This document shows positions 7,501-15,325 of a DNA stretch of 48,061 nt, piece by piece (within the stretch, counting starts at the first letter, position 1; the number at the start of each line of letters is the position of its first letter). Origin of the DNA: Clostridia bacterium (GTDB lineage Bacteria > Bacillota > Clostridia > Christensenellales > Borkfalkiaceae); NCBI GenBank assembly GCA_017399035.1, contig JAFQEM010000012.1:1-48061 (forward strand), given 5' to 3'. The notes under the pieces were generated by a model, which was not told the DNA's origin, made no database searches, and saw only the letters and a list, made by a program, of their open reading frames with translations. The translations under genes were made by a program, and so were the position numbers.

Positions 7501-8541
7501 ATGGAAGAAAAAATTTTGCAAAACAAAAAGAACGGAATGCTAGCGTTAATTTTAACAAGTTTGTTATACCTTGCGTTTATAGGTATTTTCATACTTGGCG
7601 CTATAGGTATTGAAGGTGGCATAACTTGGCTAAATTCAACGTTGTCAACGGTGGCGTTGGCTGTTGGTATAGTATATATGTGCATAGGTTGGTTACCATA
7701 TTTAGGCTTAAAGATATTGAAACCTCAAGAGGCTTTAGTTTTAACGCTATTCGGTAAATACGTTGGCACGCTAAAAGGTGACGGGTTTTATTTTGTAAAT
7801 CCTTTTTGCGTAGGTGTGAACCCTGCTGCAAAAACTAAATTAAATCAAAGTAGCGACGTAGACGGTGGAGCAAGCCATAATCCGTTTAGGCTTTCTACAA
7901 ACGGTCAAGTGAACATAGAAGTCGTAAACAACAAAATTTCGCTTAAAATTATGACGCTCAACAACGCTCGTCAAAAAATCAACGATTGTTTGGGTAACCC
8001 AGTTGAGATAGGCATTGCAGTTATGTGGAAGATAGTTGACACGGCAAAAGCGGTATTTAACGTAGATAACTATAAAGAATATCTTTCTTTGCAATGCGAC
8101 AGCGCGCTTCGTAATATTGTAAGAATTTATCCTTACGACGTGGCTCAAGGGGTTGACACTACTGGTGACGGTCAGGCAGACGAAGGTAGTTTAAGGGGTT
8201 CAAGTGAAGTTGTTGCTGAAAGAATCCGTGGGGAAATACAAAAGCGTGTAACCGAAGCAGGCATTGAAGTTATAGAGGCAAGAATAACTTATCTTGCATA
8301 TGCGCCTGAAATTGCGGCGGTAATGTTACAACGTCAACAAGCATCTGCAATAATTGATGCAAGAAAGATGATTGTAGACGGTGCGGTTGGTATGGTAGAA
8401 ATGGCGCTTGAACGCCTTAACGAAAAAGAAATAGTGCATCTTGATGAAGAAAGAAAGGCTGCAATGGTTTCTAATTTGTTAGTAGTTCTTTGCGGTAATC
8501 ACGACGCTCAACCCGTGGTAAATTCGGGAAGTTTATATTGA
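7501..8541 (+). CDS. SPFH/band 7 domain membrane protein
   Basis: A 346-residue protein with two N-terminal membrane segments (about residues 13-36 and 49-72) and then an SPFH (stomatin/prohibitin/flotillin) domain: GLKILKPQEALVLTLFGKY, GDGFYFVNPF, VMWKIVDTAKAVFNVDNY, SALRNIVRIYPYD. The C-terminal part is helical, with ERIRGEIQKRVTEAGIEVIEARITYLAYAPEIAAVMLQRQQA read in parts; this matches the flotillin-like oligomerisation region. SPFH proteins form large membrane-bound rings; the partner here is unknown. RBS GGAGAG precedes the ATG. The stop is 1 nt before the ribbon-helix-helix gene. Confidence 0.88.
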   Translation: MEEKILQNKKNGMLALILTSLLYLAFIGIFILGAIGIEGGITWLNSTLSTVALAVGIVYMCIGWLPYLGLKILKPQEALVLTLFGKYVGTLKGDGFYFVNPFCVGVNPAAKTKLNQSSDVDGGASHNPFRLSTNGQVNIEVVNNKISLKIMTLNNARQKINDCLGNPVEIGIAVMWKIVDTAKAVFNVDNYKEYLSLQCDSALRNIVRIYPYDVAQGVDTTGDGQADEGSLRGSSEVVAERIRGEIQKRVTEAGIEVIEARITYLAYAPEIAAVMLQRQQASAIIDARKMIVDGAVGMVEMALERLNEKEIVHLDEERKAAMVSNLLVVLCGNHDAQPVVNSGSLY

Positions 8542-8542
8542 T

Positions 8543-8746
8543 ATGAGTGATAGCGGTAAAAAACAGATACCATTGAGGGTATCGGAAAAACTTTTCAATG
8601 CATTAGCGCAGTGGGCTGAAGATGATTTTCGTTCGGTAAACGGTCAAATAGAATATCTTTTGACAGAGTGCGTTAAGCAGAGAAAGAAAAACGGTAAATA
8701 CGTTGGTGAAGAAATTGATTTACCTATAGAACTTGACGTAAAATAA
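8543..8746 (+). CDS. Arc/CopG-type ribbon-helix-helix protein
   Basis: A 67-residue protein with the ribbon-helix-helix pattern: strand KKQIPLRVSEKLF, helix ALAQWAEDDFRSVNG, helix QIEYLLTECVKQRKK. The tail KYVGEEIDLPIELDVK is acidic. These proteins bind DNA as dimers through the paired strand. It is separated from the SPFH gene by one base and therefore translated with it. The phased TGATATCA repeats over the promoter are its likely target. A toxin-antitoxin reading is unlikely because the partner is a large SPFH protein. Confidence 0.78.
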   Translation: MSDSGKKQIPLRVSEKLFNALAQWAEDDFRSVNGQIEYLLTECVKQRKKNGKYVGEEIDLPIELDVK

Positions 8747-8763
8747 AAAGAATTTATTAAAAA

Positions 8764-8806
8764 AAGGCGAGTTTGGAAGTTTCCAAACTCGCCTTAAATT
8801 TTTTTA
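8764..8806. terminator. Bidirectional terminator between the RHH gene and aspS
   Basis: A near-perfect stem (AAGGCGAGTTTGG / CCAAACTCGCCTT) with a small loop, A-run on the left and T-run on the right, between two converging genes. Confidence 0.88.
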
Positions 8807-8814
8807 AATAGGGT

Positions 8815-10152
8815 TTAGGGTGTTACGCGGTTGATGTCACGTGGGAACATTGTAGTTTCTCTAACGTTCTTTGCGCCAAGTAGGTGCATAGTAAGTCTTT
8901 CTAAACCTATGCCCAAACCACCGTGTGGGGGAGCGCCGTATTTGTGTAGCATAAGATAGGTTTCAAACTCTTCGGGGTTAGTTCCTAACTTAATCATTTT
9001 TTCAACTTGTTCTTTATAGTCGTGAATACGTTGACCACCAGAAGTAATTTCTAACCCTCTAAACAATAGGTCGAAAGATAAAGTATATTCAGGGTCTGCT
9101 GGGTCGTCCATAGTGTAGAAGGGGCGTTTCTTTGACGGATAGTGGGTGATGAAAATAAAGTCGCTACCCAACTCTTTTTTAGCATACTTTCCTAAAAGTT
9201 CTTCTTCTGCAGGGTCAAAGTCTTTCATATCAGACGGTTTATACTTAAACTTGGTCATCAAAAGTTCTTTAGCGTCCATAAATTTCATAACGGGAATTTC
9301 CGTTATTTCAGGTATATCTACGTGAGCGAGCGCAACTTCTTCTGCATATTCGGTTTTAAGCAAGTTCATAATATATTTCAAAACGCCAACTTCTGTGTTC
9401 ATAATATCTTCAAATCCGTTGATAAAGCCCATTTCAAGGTCCATTGAAGTATATTCGTTGAGGTGGCGAGAGGTGTCGTGATGTTCAGCACGGAATACGG
9501 GTGCAATTTCAAACACGCGTTGATATACGCCAACCATTGCTTGTTTATAAAGTTGGGGTGATTGAGCAAGATAAACTTGTTTTCCAAAATAATCTAACTT
9601 AAATACATTAGTTCCGCCCTCTGCGCCTGCATAGTTGATTTTTGGCGAACGGATTTCGGTAAATCCGTTTTGCATAAGATATTCTCTAAAACCTCTAGCA
9701 ATACCTTCTTGAATTTTGAATATTGCGCGTTCTTTAGGGTTACGCATAGCAACTGGGCGCAAGTCTAAAATGGTAGAAAGTTGAATATTGTCAAGTTGTT
9801 TTTTGTTTATAACGATAGGCAAGCCTTCTGCGGGTAGAGAAAGAATTTCAATATTATGAATTTGAAGTTCGTATCTGTCGTTCCCCTTCGCGTCTTTACT
9901 TGAAACTACCTTGCCGGTAACCTTAACGCACGCCTCTTCACAAAGTTTTTCATCCCAACGATAATCTGAAAAATCGGGTGAATATACGCATTGAATAGTA
10001 TCTCTTGCCGTTCTAATTATAACGAAAGAAAACCCCGTCATTTCACGAACGCGGTGAATATATCCTTTAATAGAAACAACTTCGCCGTCGTGCGACTTAA
10101 AATCAGCAAAAGCAACGGTGTCAGTATTTAAAATTCCGTTTATTTTTTCCAT
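8815..10152 (-). CDS. aspS: Aspartyl-tRNA synthetase, archaeal/non-discriminating type
   Basis: Charges tRNA with aspartate. At 445 residues it is much shorter than the bacterial AspRS (about 590) because it lacks the GAD insertion; this is the archaeal-type enzyme. The OB-fold anticodon domain covers about residues 1-110 (VSIKGYIHRVREMTGFSFVIIR). Class II motif 2 appears as FRAEHHDTSRHLNEYTSMDLEMGF (read in parts) and motif 3 as GGLGIGLERLTMHLLG, with the end FPRDINRVTP. AspRS is favoured over AsnRS by the RHLNEYTSMDLEM stretch. Such enzymes often also form Asp-tRNA(Asn), later amidated by GatCAB; that dual role is inferred. RBS AGGAG precedes the ATG. Confidence 0.88.
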   Translation of the reverse strand: MEKINGILNTDTVAFADFKSHDGEVVSIKGYIHRVREMTGFSFVIIRTARDTIQCVYSPDFSDYRWDEKLCEEACVKVTGKVVSSKDAKGNDRYELQIHNIEILSLPAEGLPIVINKKQLDNIQLSTILDLRPVAMRNPKERAIFKIQEGIARGFREYLMQNGFTEIRSPKINYAGAEGGTNVFKLDYFGKQVYLAQSPQLYKQAMVGVYQRVFEIAPVFRAEHHDTSRHLNEYTSMDLEMGFINGFEDIMNTEVGVLKYIMNLLKTEYAEEVALAHVDIPEITEIPVMKFMDAKELLMTKFKYKPSDMKDFDPAEEELLGKYAKKELGSDFIFITHYPSKKRPFYTMDDPADPEYTLSFDLLFRGLEITSGGQRIHDYKEQVEKMIKLGTNPEEFETYLMLHKYGAPPHGGLGIGLERLTMHLLGAKNVRETTMFPRDINRVTP

Positions 10153-10344
10153 AATTACTCCTAAAATAAAAAAACGTTTACTATATAATAATAAAACATT
10201 TACCTAATTAAAGCAAGTAAATTGTGCTTTTTTTTGTAGAAAGTTAAACAATAATTGAATAATATTTTCACTCAAAATATTTGTATAAATTTTAAAAATA
10301 TGGTAAAATATCTTTATAATTAAAGAGATACAATGGAGAATTTT

Positions 10345-11193
10345 ATGAAGATTGCAGTTTCAGTTGAATCTACGAGCGATTTAAGTAAAGAATTATTGCA
10401 AAAATACGATATTAAGGTTGTGCCTTTTCAAATAGTGGTGGGTGAAGAGTTGCTTAAAGATGGCGACATCACTACGGAAGAGTTGTTTGCGTCTGTTGAA
10501 AAAACGGGTAAATTGCCCAAAACCAACGCCCTTAATATGTTTGAATATATCGAATATTTTAACGAACTAAAAAAAGATTACGACGCAGTTGTTCATATCT
10601 GTTTGTCAAGCGGTCTTTCATCTTCTTGCAACAATGCTATTAACGCATCTAAAGAACTTGAAAACGTTTATATTGTTGACAGCCAAAGTTTGTCTACGGG
10701 TATAGGTTTGCTTGCAATCTATGCAAGAGAACTTGCTGACGAGGGTATCTGTGCAAGTGAAATTGCGCAAAAGGTTAGCCAAAGGGTAGATAAATTGCAA
10801 GTAAGTTTCGTTATTGAAAGGCTTGATTATCTCTATAAAGGCGGAAGATGTAACGCACTTGCGCTGTTGGGTGCAAATATTTTAAGAATAAGACCCAGAA
10901 TTACTGTAAAGGGCGGAAAGATGGGTTCTGATAAAAAATATCGTGGAACAATGGAAAAAGTAGTTGCAAAATATTGCGCTGAAACACTTGACGAATTCCA
11001 TACGCCCGACAGAAAAAGAGTGTTTATAACTTACACCACGGCAACACCTGAAATGGTGTCGTCGGCAAGGGAAGCATTGATAGACGCTGGGTTTGAAGAA
11101 ATTTACGAAACACACGCAGGTTGCACTATCGCAAGCCATTGTGGCGCAAATACTCTTGGTATTTTGTATTTTAACGACGGCGCTGAAAACTAA
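10345..11193 (+). CDS. DegV family fatty-acid-binding protein
   Basis: DegV (FakB-like) proteins bind fatty acids and, with FakA kinase, can feed exogenous fatty acids into phospholipids; no FakA is nearby. The 282-residue protein starts MKIAVSVESTSDLSKELLQ and shows the usual features: VPFQIVVGEE, KLPKTNALN, VVHICLSSGLSSSCNNA, VYIVDSQSLSTGIG, ERLDYLYKGGRCNA and the C-terminal GCTIASHCGANTLGILYF. An ATG at 10333 is in frame, but the ATG at 10345 has GGAGA 5 nt upstream and gives the family's normal N-terminus. Confidence 0.92.
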   Translation: MKIAVSVESTSDLSKELLQKYDIKVVPFQIVVGEELLKDGDITTEELFASVEKTGKLPKTNALNMFEYIEYFNELKKDYDAVVHICLSSGLSSSCNNAINASKELENVYIVDSQSLSTGIGLLAIYARELADEGICASEIAQKVSQRVDKLQVSFVIERLDYLYKGGRCNALALLGANILRIRPRITVKGGKMGSDKKYRGTMEKVVAKYCAETLDEFHTPDRKRVFITYTTATPEMVSSAREALIDAGFEEIYETHAGCTIASHCGANTLGILYFNDGAEN

Positions 11194-11212
11194 ATTATAA
11201 TGGTTTACAATT

Positions 11213-11240
11213 AAAAGCGTGATTTTTATCACGCTTTTTT
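11213..11240 (+). terminator. Intrinsic terminator after degV
   Basis: AAAAGCGTGAT pairs with ATCACGCTTTT around a short T loop, followed by T residues. Confidence 0.85.
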
Positions 11241-11261
11241 AAAAGATTTTTGCTTACATTA

Positions 11262-11290
11262 TTGCACTTTTTAAGTTTTTGTGATATGAT
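11262..11290 (+). promoter_or_regulatory. Promoter of the double-YegP gene
   Basis: TTGCAC (11262-11267), 17 bp, TATGAT (11285-11290). The predicted start near 11297 gives a 145-nt leader containing the hairpin repeat copy 2. Confidence 0.6.
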
Positions 11291-11297
11291 TAACTAT

Positions 11298-11382
11298 AAG
11301 AAGTTAAATGTTTTTACTAACGTAAAACATTTGTAAAACTTGCCTTTTTATATCTTGGTTCAAAATAGGGCAAAGTTATCGT
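11298..11382 (+). repeat. Intergenic short-hairpin array, copy 2, in a 5' leader
   Basis: AAATGTTTTTAC pairs with GTAAAACATTT (11307-11334), and AACTTGCC pairs with GGGCAAAGTT further on. The 29 bp at 11312-11340 match 22766-22794 at 26 positions (shared TTTTACTAACG, TTTGTAAAACT). The element would be transcribed as the leader of the downstream gene. Confidence 0.55.
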
Positions 11383-11442
11383 AATTTTAATTAACTTAAT
11401 ATTTTTTTGTGTTAAAGATTTTATACTAAATAGGAGATAGTT

Positions 11443-12720
11443 ATGGAAAAATTTATTAGTTCTGTAAGAGATTTCGTCAAAAATATTTGCGTTAAAATAG
11501 GTAATGCTGTAAACCTTCCCCCTAAAACGGTTGGTTGGATAGGTTTAGGCGTTATTTGCGCGCTCATTATTCTTTGCGTAGTGCTTATTGTCGTTACTGC
11601 AAGAAAGGGTAAAAATAAAGACGAACAACAACCTCAAGCGTTTGCAAAACCTGCAACTTGCACAGAGGCTGCTGCTGACCGCGCACGAGTTATCGTAAAT
11701 ACACCCGTTGTCCCCGTTGAAGAACCTTCTTCAGCGCCTGCAGTTGAACAACTTCTTAAAGAACACGAAAATAAAGTAGATGAAGAACCCACTCAACAGC
11801 AAGCGGAAGTTGTAAAAGAAGATGAGCAAATTACGAATACGGTTGAAGAAAAACCCGTCGTAGAACAAGAAAAGCCCACCCTAGAACAAGAAAAACCTGC
11901 AAAGGCAAAACCTGCAACTGCAACTAAACCAGCAAAGGCAAAACCCAAAAAAGCAGACGACAAAAAGGGCGACGATGCAAGCGCAAAACCCGCTAAAAAA
12001 CTTAATGGAAAGTGGACGGTTGAAATTAAAAGCGAAGGCGAATTTATGTCAAAACTTTTGGCAAGCAACGGCGAAGTTATGTTGTCTAGTGAAATTTATA
12101 CAACCGAAGATGGCGCAAGAAACGGCATTAACACAATAATAAAAGGTGTTGACAACGGTAAGTTTATTATCTATCAAGACAAAAACAACAATTACTATTA
12201 TAAACTTAAAACTGCTAATAACAGAATTTTGTGCGTTGGTGAAATTTATAAGTCTAAAGACCAGTGCTTAAAAGCGGTTGAAACGGTTAAACGTATTGCA
12301 AAAGATTCGCCAGTTTCCGCAGAACTTTTTAGCGGTGCAAAATATATTGACTATATTCCTGCACCTTTAGAACCCGAAACGAAGAAAGGTGCGCGTGGTA
12401 AGTGGAAAATTGAAACTACTGAAAGCGGAGCGTTTAGCGCAAAACTTTATGCAAATAACGGTCAACTTATGTTAGCCACCGAAGAAGTTTCTTTAAGAAA
12501 GAGCGCAGAAAACGCTTTAGCGTCAGTTAAAAAGAATTCGGCTGAAGGCAACTTTATTATCGATAAAGATAAATTTGGTAGATTTTATTATAAACTTCGT
12601 AATGCTCAAAAGTCCGTGGTTTGTATAGGCGAGGCTTACGATAGCCTTGAATCTTGCACCAGTGCAATAGAATCGGTTCGTCGTTTTGCAGCAAACGCAA
12701 CTATCGTAACTGAAGAATAG
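11443..12720 (+). CDS. Membrane-anchored protein with two YegP (paired DUF1508) units
   Basis: A 425-residue protein in three parts: a membrane segment (about residues 28-52, VGWIGLGVICALIILCVVLIVV), a long low-complexity linker rich in Glu, Pro, Lys and Ala (about 55-187) with repeats such as VEQEKPTLEQEKPAKAKP, and two C-terminal YegP units (about 188-290 and 322-423). Each unit has two DUF1508 halves with the pattern F-KL-A-NG/N-VM--SE-Y-----A-NGI--V. YegP proteins are normally short and soluble, of unknown function. Which side of the membrane the domains face is not clear: the N-terminal 27 residues and the basic RKGKNK after the segment argue for cytoplasmic domains. Confidence 0.82.
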   Translation: MEKFISSVRDFVKNICVKIGNAVNLPPKTVGWIGLGVICALIILCVVLIVVTARKGKNKDEQQPQAFAKPATCTEAAADRARVIVNTPVVPVEEPSSAPAVEQLLKEHENKVDEEPTQQQAEVVKEDEQITNTVEEKPVVEQEKPTLEQEKPAKAKPATATKPAKAKPKKADDKKGDDASAKPAKKLNGKWTVEIKSEGEFMSKLLASNGEVMLSSEIYTTEDGARNGINTIIKGVDNGKFIIYQDKNNNYYYKLKTANNRILCVGEIYKSKDQCLKAVETVKRIAKDSPVSAELFSGAKYIDYIPAPLEPETKKGARGKWKIETTESGAFSAKLYANNGQLMLATEEVSLRKSAENALASVKKNSAEGNFIIDKDKFGRFYYKLRNAQKSVVCIGEAYDSLESCTSAIESVRRFAANATIVTEE

Positions 12721-12735
12721 AATTTAATCTAAATT

Positions 12736-12775
12736 AAAAATGTCTCTAAATACAGTTTAGGGGCATTTTTTTATT
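12736..12775. terminator. Bidirectional terminator
   Basis: A 15-bp stem (AAAAATGTCTCTAAA with TTTAGGGGCATTTTT, two G-T pairs) with a TACAG loop lies between converging genes; A and T runs flank it. Confidence 0.82.
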
Positions 12776-12977
12776 TTAATTTAGGTTTGTTTGGCAATAG
12801 TTTTAGGTATTCTTGCCATCTGTTCTCTCTAATGGGCATAACGTGGTGCTTGTCGCAGTCGAAAATAAGCACTAACGCCGGCGAAATTTTATTGTGTTTG
12901 TCAACGAAATAAAAATCTTTCAATTTGCCTTGCGCAATAAGTTTTTTTGCAGTTGCGTGATAATTAAAATAACTCAT
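12771..12977 (-). CDS. Small conserved clostridial protein of unknown function
   Basis: A 68-residue basic protein, MSYFNYHATAKKLIAQGKL then DFYFVDKHNKISPALVLIFD and MPIRENRWQEYLKLL. The motif set FNYHA-K-LI, ISPALVL and MPIRE-RW-EY is recalled from a conserved clostridial family that databases sometimes label thermostable hemolysin delta-VPH; nothing in the sequence supports a hemolysin (no signal peptide, no membrane segment). No Shine-Dalgarno is seen, and a TATAAT lies one base before the ATG. Function unknown. Confidence 0.7.
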   Translation of the reverse strand: MSYFNYHATAKKLIAQGKLKDFYFVDKHNKISPALVLIFDCDKHHVMPIRENRWQEYLKLLPNKPKLK

Positions 12978-13037
12978 AATTATATCTTGCGCAAATATAT
13001 TAAATCTAAAAAAGTTTTCAATGACTTTACAGATAAC

Positions 13038-13066
13038 TTGACAGATGTAATTTAATGTGCTACAAT
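13038..13066 (+). promoter_or_regulatory. Promoter of the nad operon
   Basis: TTGACA (13038-13043), 17 bp, TACAAT (13061-13066). The element ACAGATGT (13041-13048), an ACA-N2-TGT pair overlapping the -35, and a TTACA/TGTAA inverted repeat (13027-13050) are candidate NiaR contacts; that part is a guess. Confidence 0.7.
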
Positions 13067-13140
13067 ATGTTTAGACTAGGTTGCAAATTTTGTTGTATTG
13101 CAAAAATTTAAAATGCTAAAAATTACAAAAGGAAACGGAA

Positions 13141-14052
13141 ATGGATAGTCGTTTAGCGGAAAAAATTCAACAGTTAAAAAAAGATAAAAACGCAGTTATT
13201 TTGGCGCATTATTACGTTGACGGAAAAGTTCAAGCGATAGCCGACTTCGTGGGTGATTCTTATTATCTTGCAAAAGTGGCAAAAAAAGTTGAACAACAAA
13301 CTATAGTTTTTTGCGGTGTATCGTTTATGGGTGAAAGCGCAAAAATATTAAATCCTGAAAAACAAGTTTTATTGCCCGACTTAACAGCCGATTGCGAAAT
13401 GGCGCATATGGTTAAAGAGGGTAAAATTGAGCAAATGCGCGCTCAATATAAAGACCTTGCGGTTGTGTGTTATATAAATTCTACTGCAGAGTTAAAAACC
13501 AAAAGCGACGTTTGCGTAACTTCTTCTAATGCGGTAAAAATTGTAAAGGCTTTGCCAAATAAAAATATATTTTTTATTCCTGATGAAAATTTAGGTAGGT
13601 TCGTTAAAGAACAAGTTCCTGAAAAGAACGTTATATTAAACGACGGATTTTGCCCAAAGCATAAGGTCATCACGGCAAAGCAAGTTTTAGATGCTAAAAA
13701 CGCGCACCCCAACGCCTTGGTTTTAACGCACCCTGAATGTGTTAAAGAAGTTCTTGACATATCCGATTATATAGGTTCTACTTCTGGCATAATAGACTAT
13801 GCAAAACAAAGTGATAAAAATGAATTTATAATTTGCACGGAAGTTGGTGTGCTTTATCAATTACAAAATGATAACCCAAATAAAAAATTCTATTTTGTAG
13901 ACCCGTGCCCCGTGTGTTCGGATATGAAAAAAATTACTCTTGAAAAAATTGTCAACGTGCTTGAAACTGGCGAAAATTCAGTTGAGATAGACGATTTAGT
14001 GCGTGAACTCGCACTTAAGCCTTTAGATAAAATGTTGGAACTTGCTAAATAA
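13141..14052 (+). CDS. nadA: Quinolinate synthase
   Basis: NadA condenses iminoaspartate from NadB with dihydroxyacetone phosphate to quinolinate, using a [4Fe-4S] cluster. The 303-residue protein begins AEKIQQLKKDKNAVILAHYY and has the three cluster cysteines in their family contexts: VVCYINSTAELK, ILNDGFCPKH and DPCPVCSDMKKITLEK. HPECVKEV and GSTSGIIDY are also conserved. Length is normal for the family. It is first in a nadA-nadB-nadC-niaR operon; the stop lies 1 nt before the nadB ATG. RBS AAAGGA. Confidence 0.96.
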   Translation: MDSRLAEKIQQLKKDKNAVILAHYYVDGKVQAIADFVGDSYYLAKVAKKVEQQTIVFCGVSFMGESAKILNPEKQVLLPDLTADCEMAHMVKEGKIEQMRAQYKDLAVVCYINSTAELKTKSDVCVTSSNAVKIVKALPNKNIFFIPDENLGRFVKEQVPEKNVILNDGFCPKHKVITAKQVLDAKNAHPNALVLTHPECVKEVLDISDYIGSTSGIIDYAKQSDKNEFIICTEVGVLYQLQNDNPNKKFYFVDPCPVCSDMKKITLEKIVNVLETGENSVEIDDLVRELALKPLDKMLELAK

Positions 14053-14053
14053 T

Positions 14054-15325
14054 ATGAAAACGGATATAATTATAGTAGGTTGTGGCGCGGCAGGTCTTTA
14101 TTGCGCGCTGAATTTACCTAGAGAAAAAAAGATAACCATTTTAACTAAAAGTATTGCTAGAAAAAGTGATTCGTTTTTAGCCCAAGGCGGAATTTGTGTT
14201 TTAAAAGACGAAAGTGATTACGATTCTTTTTTTGAAGACACTATGCGTGCGGGGCATTACGAAAACAACAAGCGTTCAGTTGATATTATGATACGCTCGT
14301 CTAGGTCGGTTATAAACGAACTTGTATCTTACGGCGTTCGTTTTGAAAAAGATGGCAACGATTTTGCTTACACTAAAGAGGGCGCGCATTCAAAACCGAG
14401 AATTTTATTCCATCAAGACGAAACGGGCAAAGAAATAACTTCGCACCTTTTAGAGGCGGTTAAAAAACTTGAAAACGTTACGCTCATTGAAAATTATACC
14501 GTGGTTGACATCTTGTGTGAAAACAACGTTTGCTATGGCGTTATAGGTCATAACGAGAGTGAAGAATTTTCTTATTTTACTGCAGATTACACCGTTTTTG
14601 CAACGGGCGGAATAGGCGGTTTGTATGAGCATTCAACTAATTATAGGCACTTAACTGGCGACGCGCTTGCAATTTCACTTAAACACGGCGTAAAACTATT
14701 AAATATAGATTATATACAAATTCACCCCACTACTTTTTATTCAAAGAGTGAAGGTAGAGAGTTTTTGATTTCAGAATCCGTTAGGGGTGAAGGCGCAAAA
14801 CTTCTAAATTCTAAAGGCGAGCGGTTCGTTGATGAACTTCTTCCTAGAGACGTTGTTGCAAACGCCATTATGAACGAGATGAAAAAAGAGGGTACTAAAC
14901 ACGTTTGGTTGTCTTTTAAAGATATACCCGAGCACGAAATAAAAACTCACTTTCCACACATCTATCAACATTGTTTAGAAGAGGGGTATGACGTAACAAA
15001 AGAGAGCATACCAGTCGTGCCGTCGCAACACTACTTTATGGGCGGAATAGAAGTCGACGAATACAGCAAAACGTCTATGGATAGGCTTTTTGCGGTAGGT
15101 GAAACGGCTTGTAACGGTGTTCACGGAAAAAATCGTTTGGCAAGTAATTCACTTTTAGAAAGTCTTGTTTTTGCAAAGCGTGCTGCTGGGCGAATAACCG
15201 AAAATTATACCGTTGCAGAGTATCAAAAAAATATAGAGATTGACCCAAAGACTTATTCAAATTATAAAGAAGAATATAAAATAGCAGTTCTTGAACAAAT
15301 AGAAAAGGAGAAAAACAAAAAATGA
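14054..15325 (+). CDS. nadB: L-aspartate oxidase, short form
   Basis: FAD enzyme that oxidises L-aspartate to iminoaspartate for NadA. The 423-residue protein has the dinucleotide motif GCGAAGLYCALNL, SFLAQGGICVL, the substrate region KPRILFHQDETGKEI, YIQIHPTTFY, RGEGAKLLNSKGERF, LLPRDVVANAI, HYFMGGIEVDE and NGKNRLASNSLLESLVFAKRAA (as VHGKNRLASNSLLE). It lacks the C-terminal helical domain of E. coli NadB (about 540 residues), so it is shortened but not broken at its catalytic part. A TTG 12 nt upstream would overlap nadA; the ATG right after the nadA stop is preferred, with translation coupled. Confidence 0.93.
   Translation: MKTDIIIVGCGAAGLYCALNLPREKKITILTKSIARKSDSFLAQGGICVLKDESDYDSFFEDTMRAGHYENNKRSVDIMIRSSRSVINELVSYGVRFEKDGNDFAYTKEGAHSKPRILFHQDETGKEITSHLLEAVKKLENVTLIENYTVVDILCENNVCYGVIGHNESEEFSYFTADYTVFATGGIGGLYEHSTNYRHLTGDALAISLKHGVKLLNIDYIQIHPTTFYSKSEGREFLISESVRGEGAKLLNSKGERFVDELLPRDVVANAIMNEMKKEGTKHVWLSFKDIPEHEIKTHFPHIYQHCLEEGYDVTKESIPVVPSQHYFMGGIEVDEYSKTSMDRLFAVGETACNGVHGKNRLASNSLLESLVFAKRAAGRITENYTVAEYQKNIEIDPKTYSNYKEEYKIAVLEQIEKEKNKK

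Noticed and set aside
8543-8746. Ribbon-helix-helix gene as antitoxin of a toxin-antitoxin pair.
   Set aside because: Its partner is a 346-residue SPFH membrane protein and no toxin-like small gene is adjacent.
8815-10152. Asparaginyl-tRNA synthetase.
   Set aside because: Motif 2 region RHLNEYTSMDLEM and the ending FPRDINRVTP fit archaeal-type AspRS better.
12771-12977. Hemolysin label sometimes given to this small family.
   Set aside because: No signal peptide, membrane segment or toxin feature is visible.
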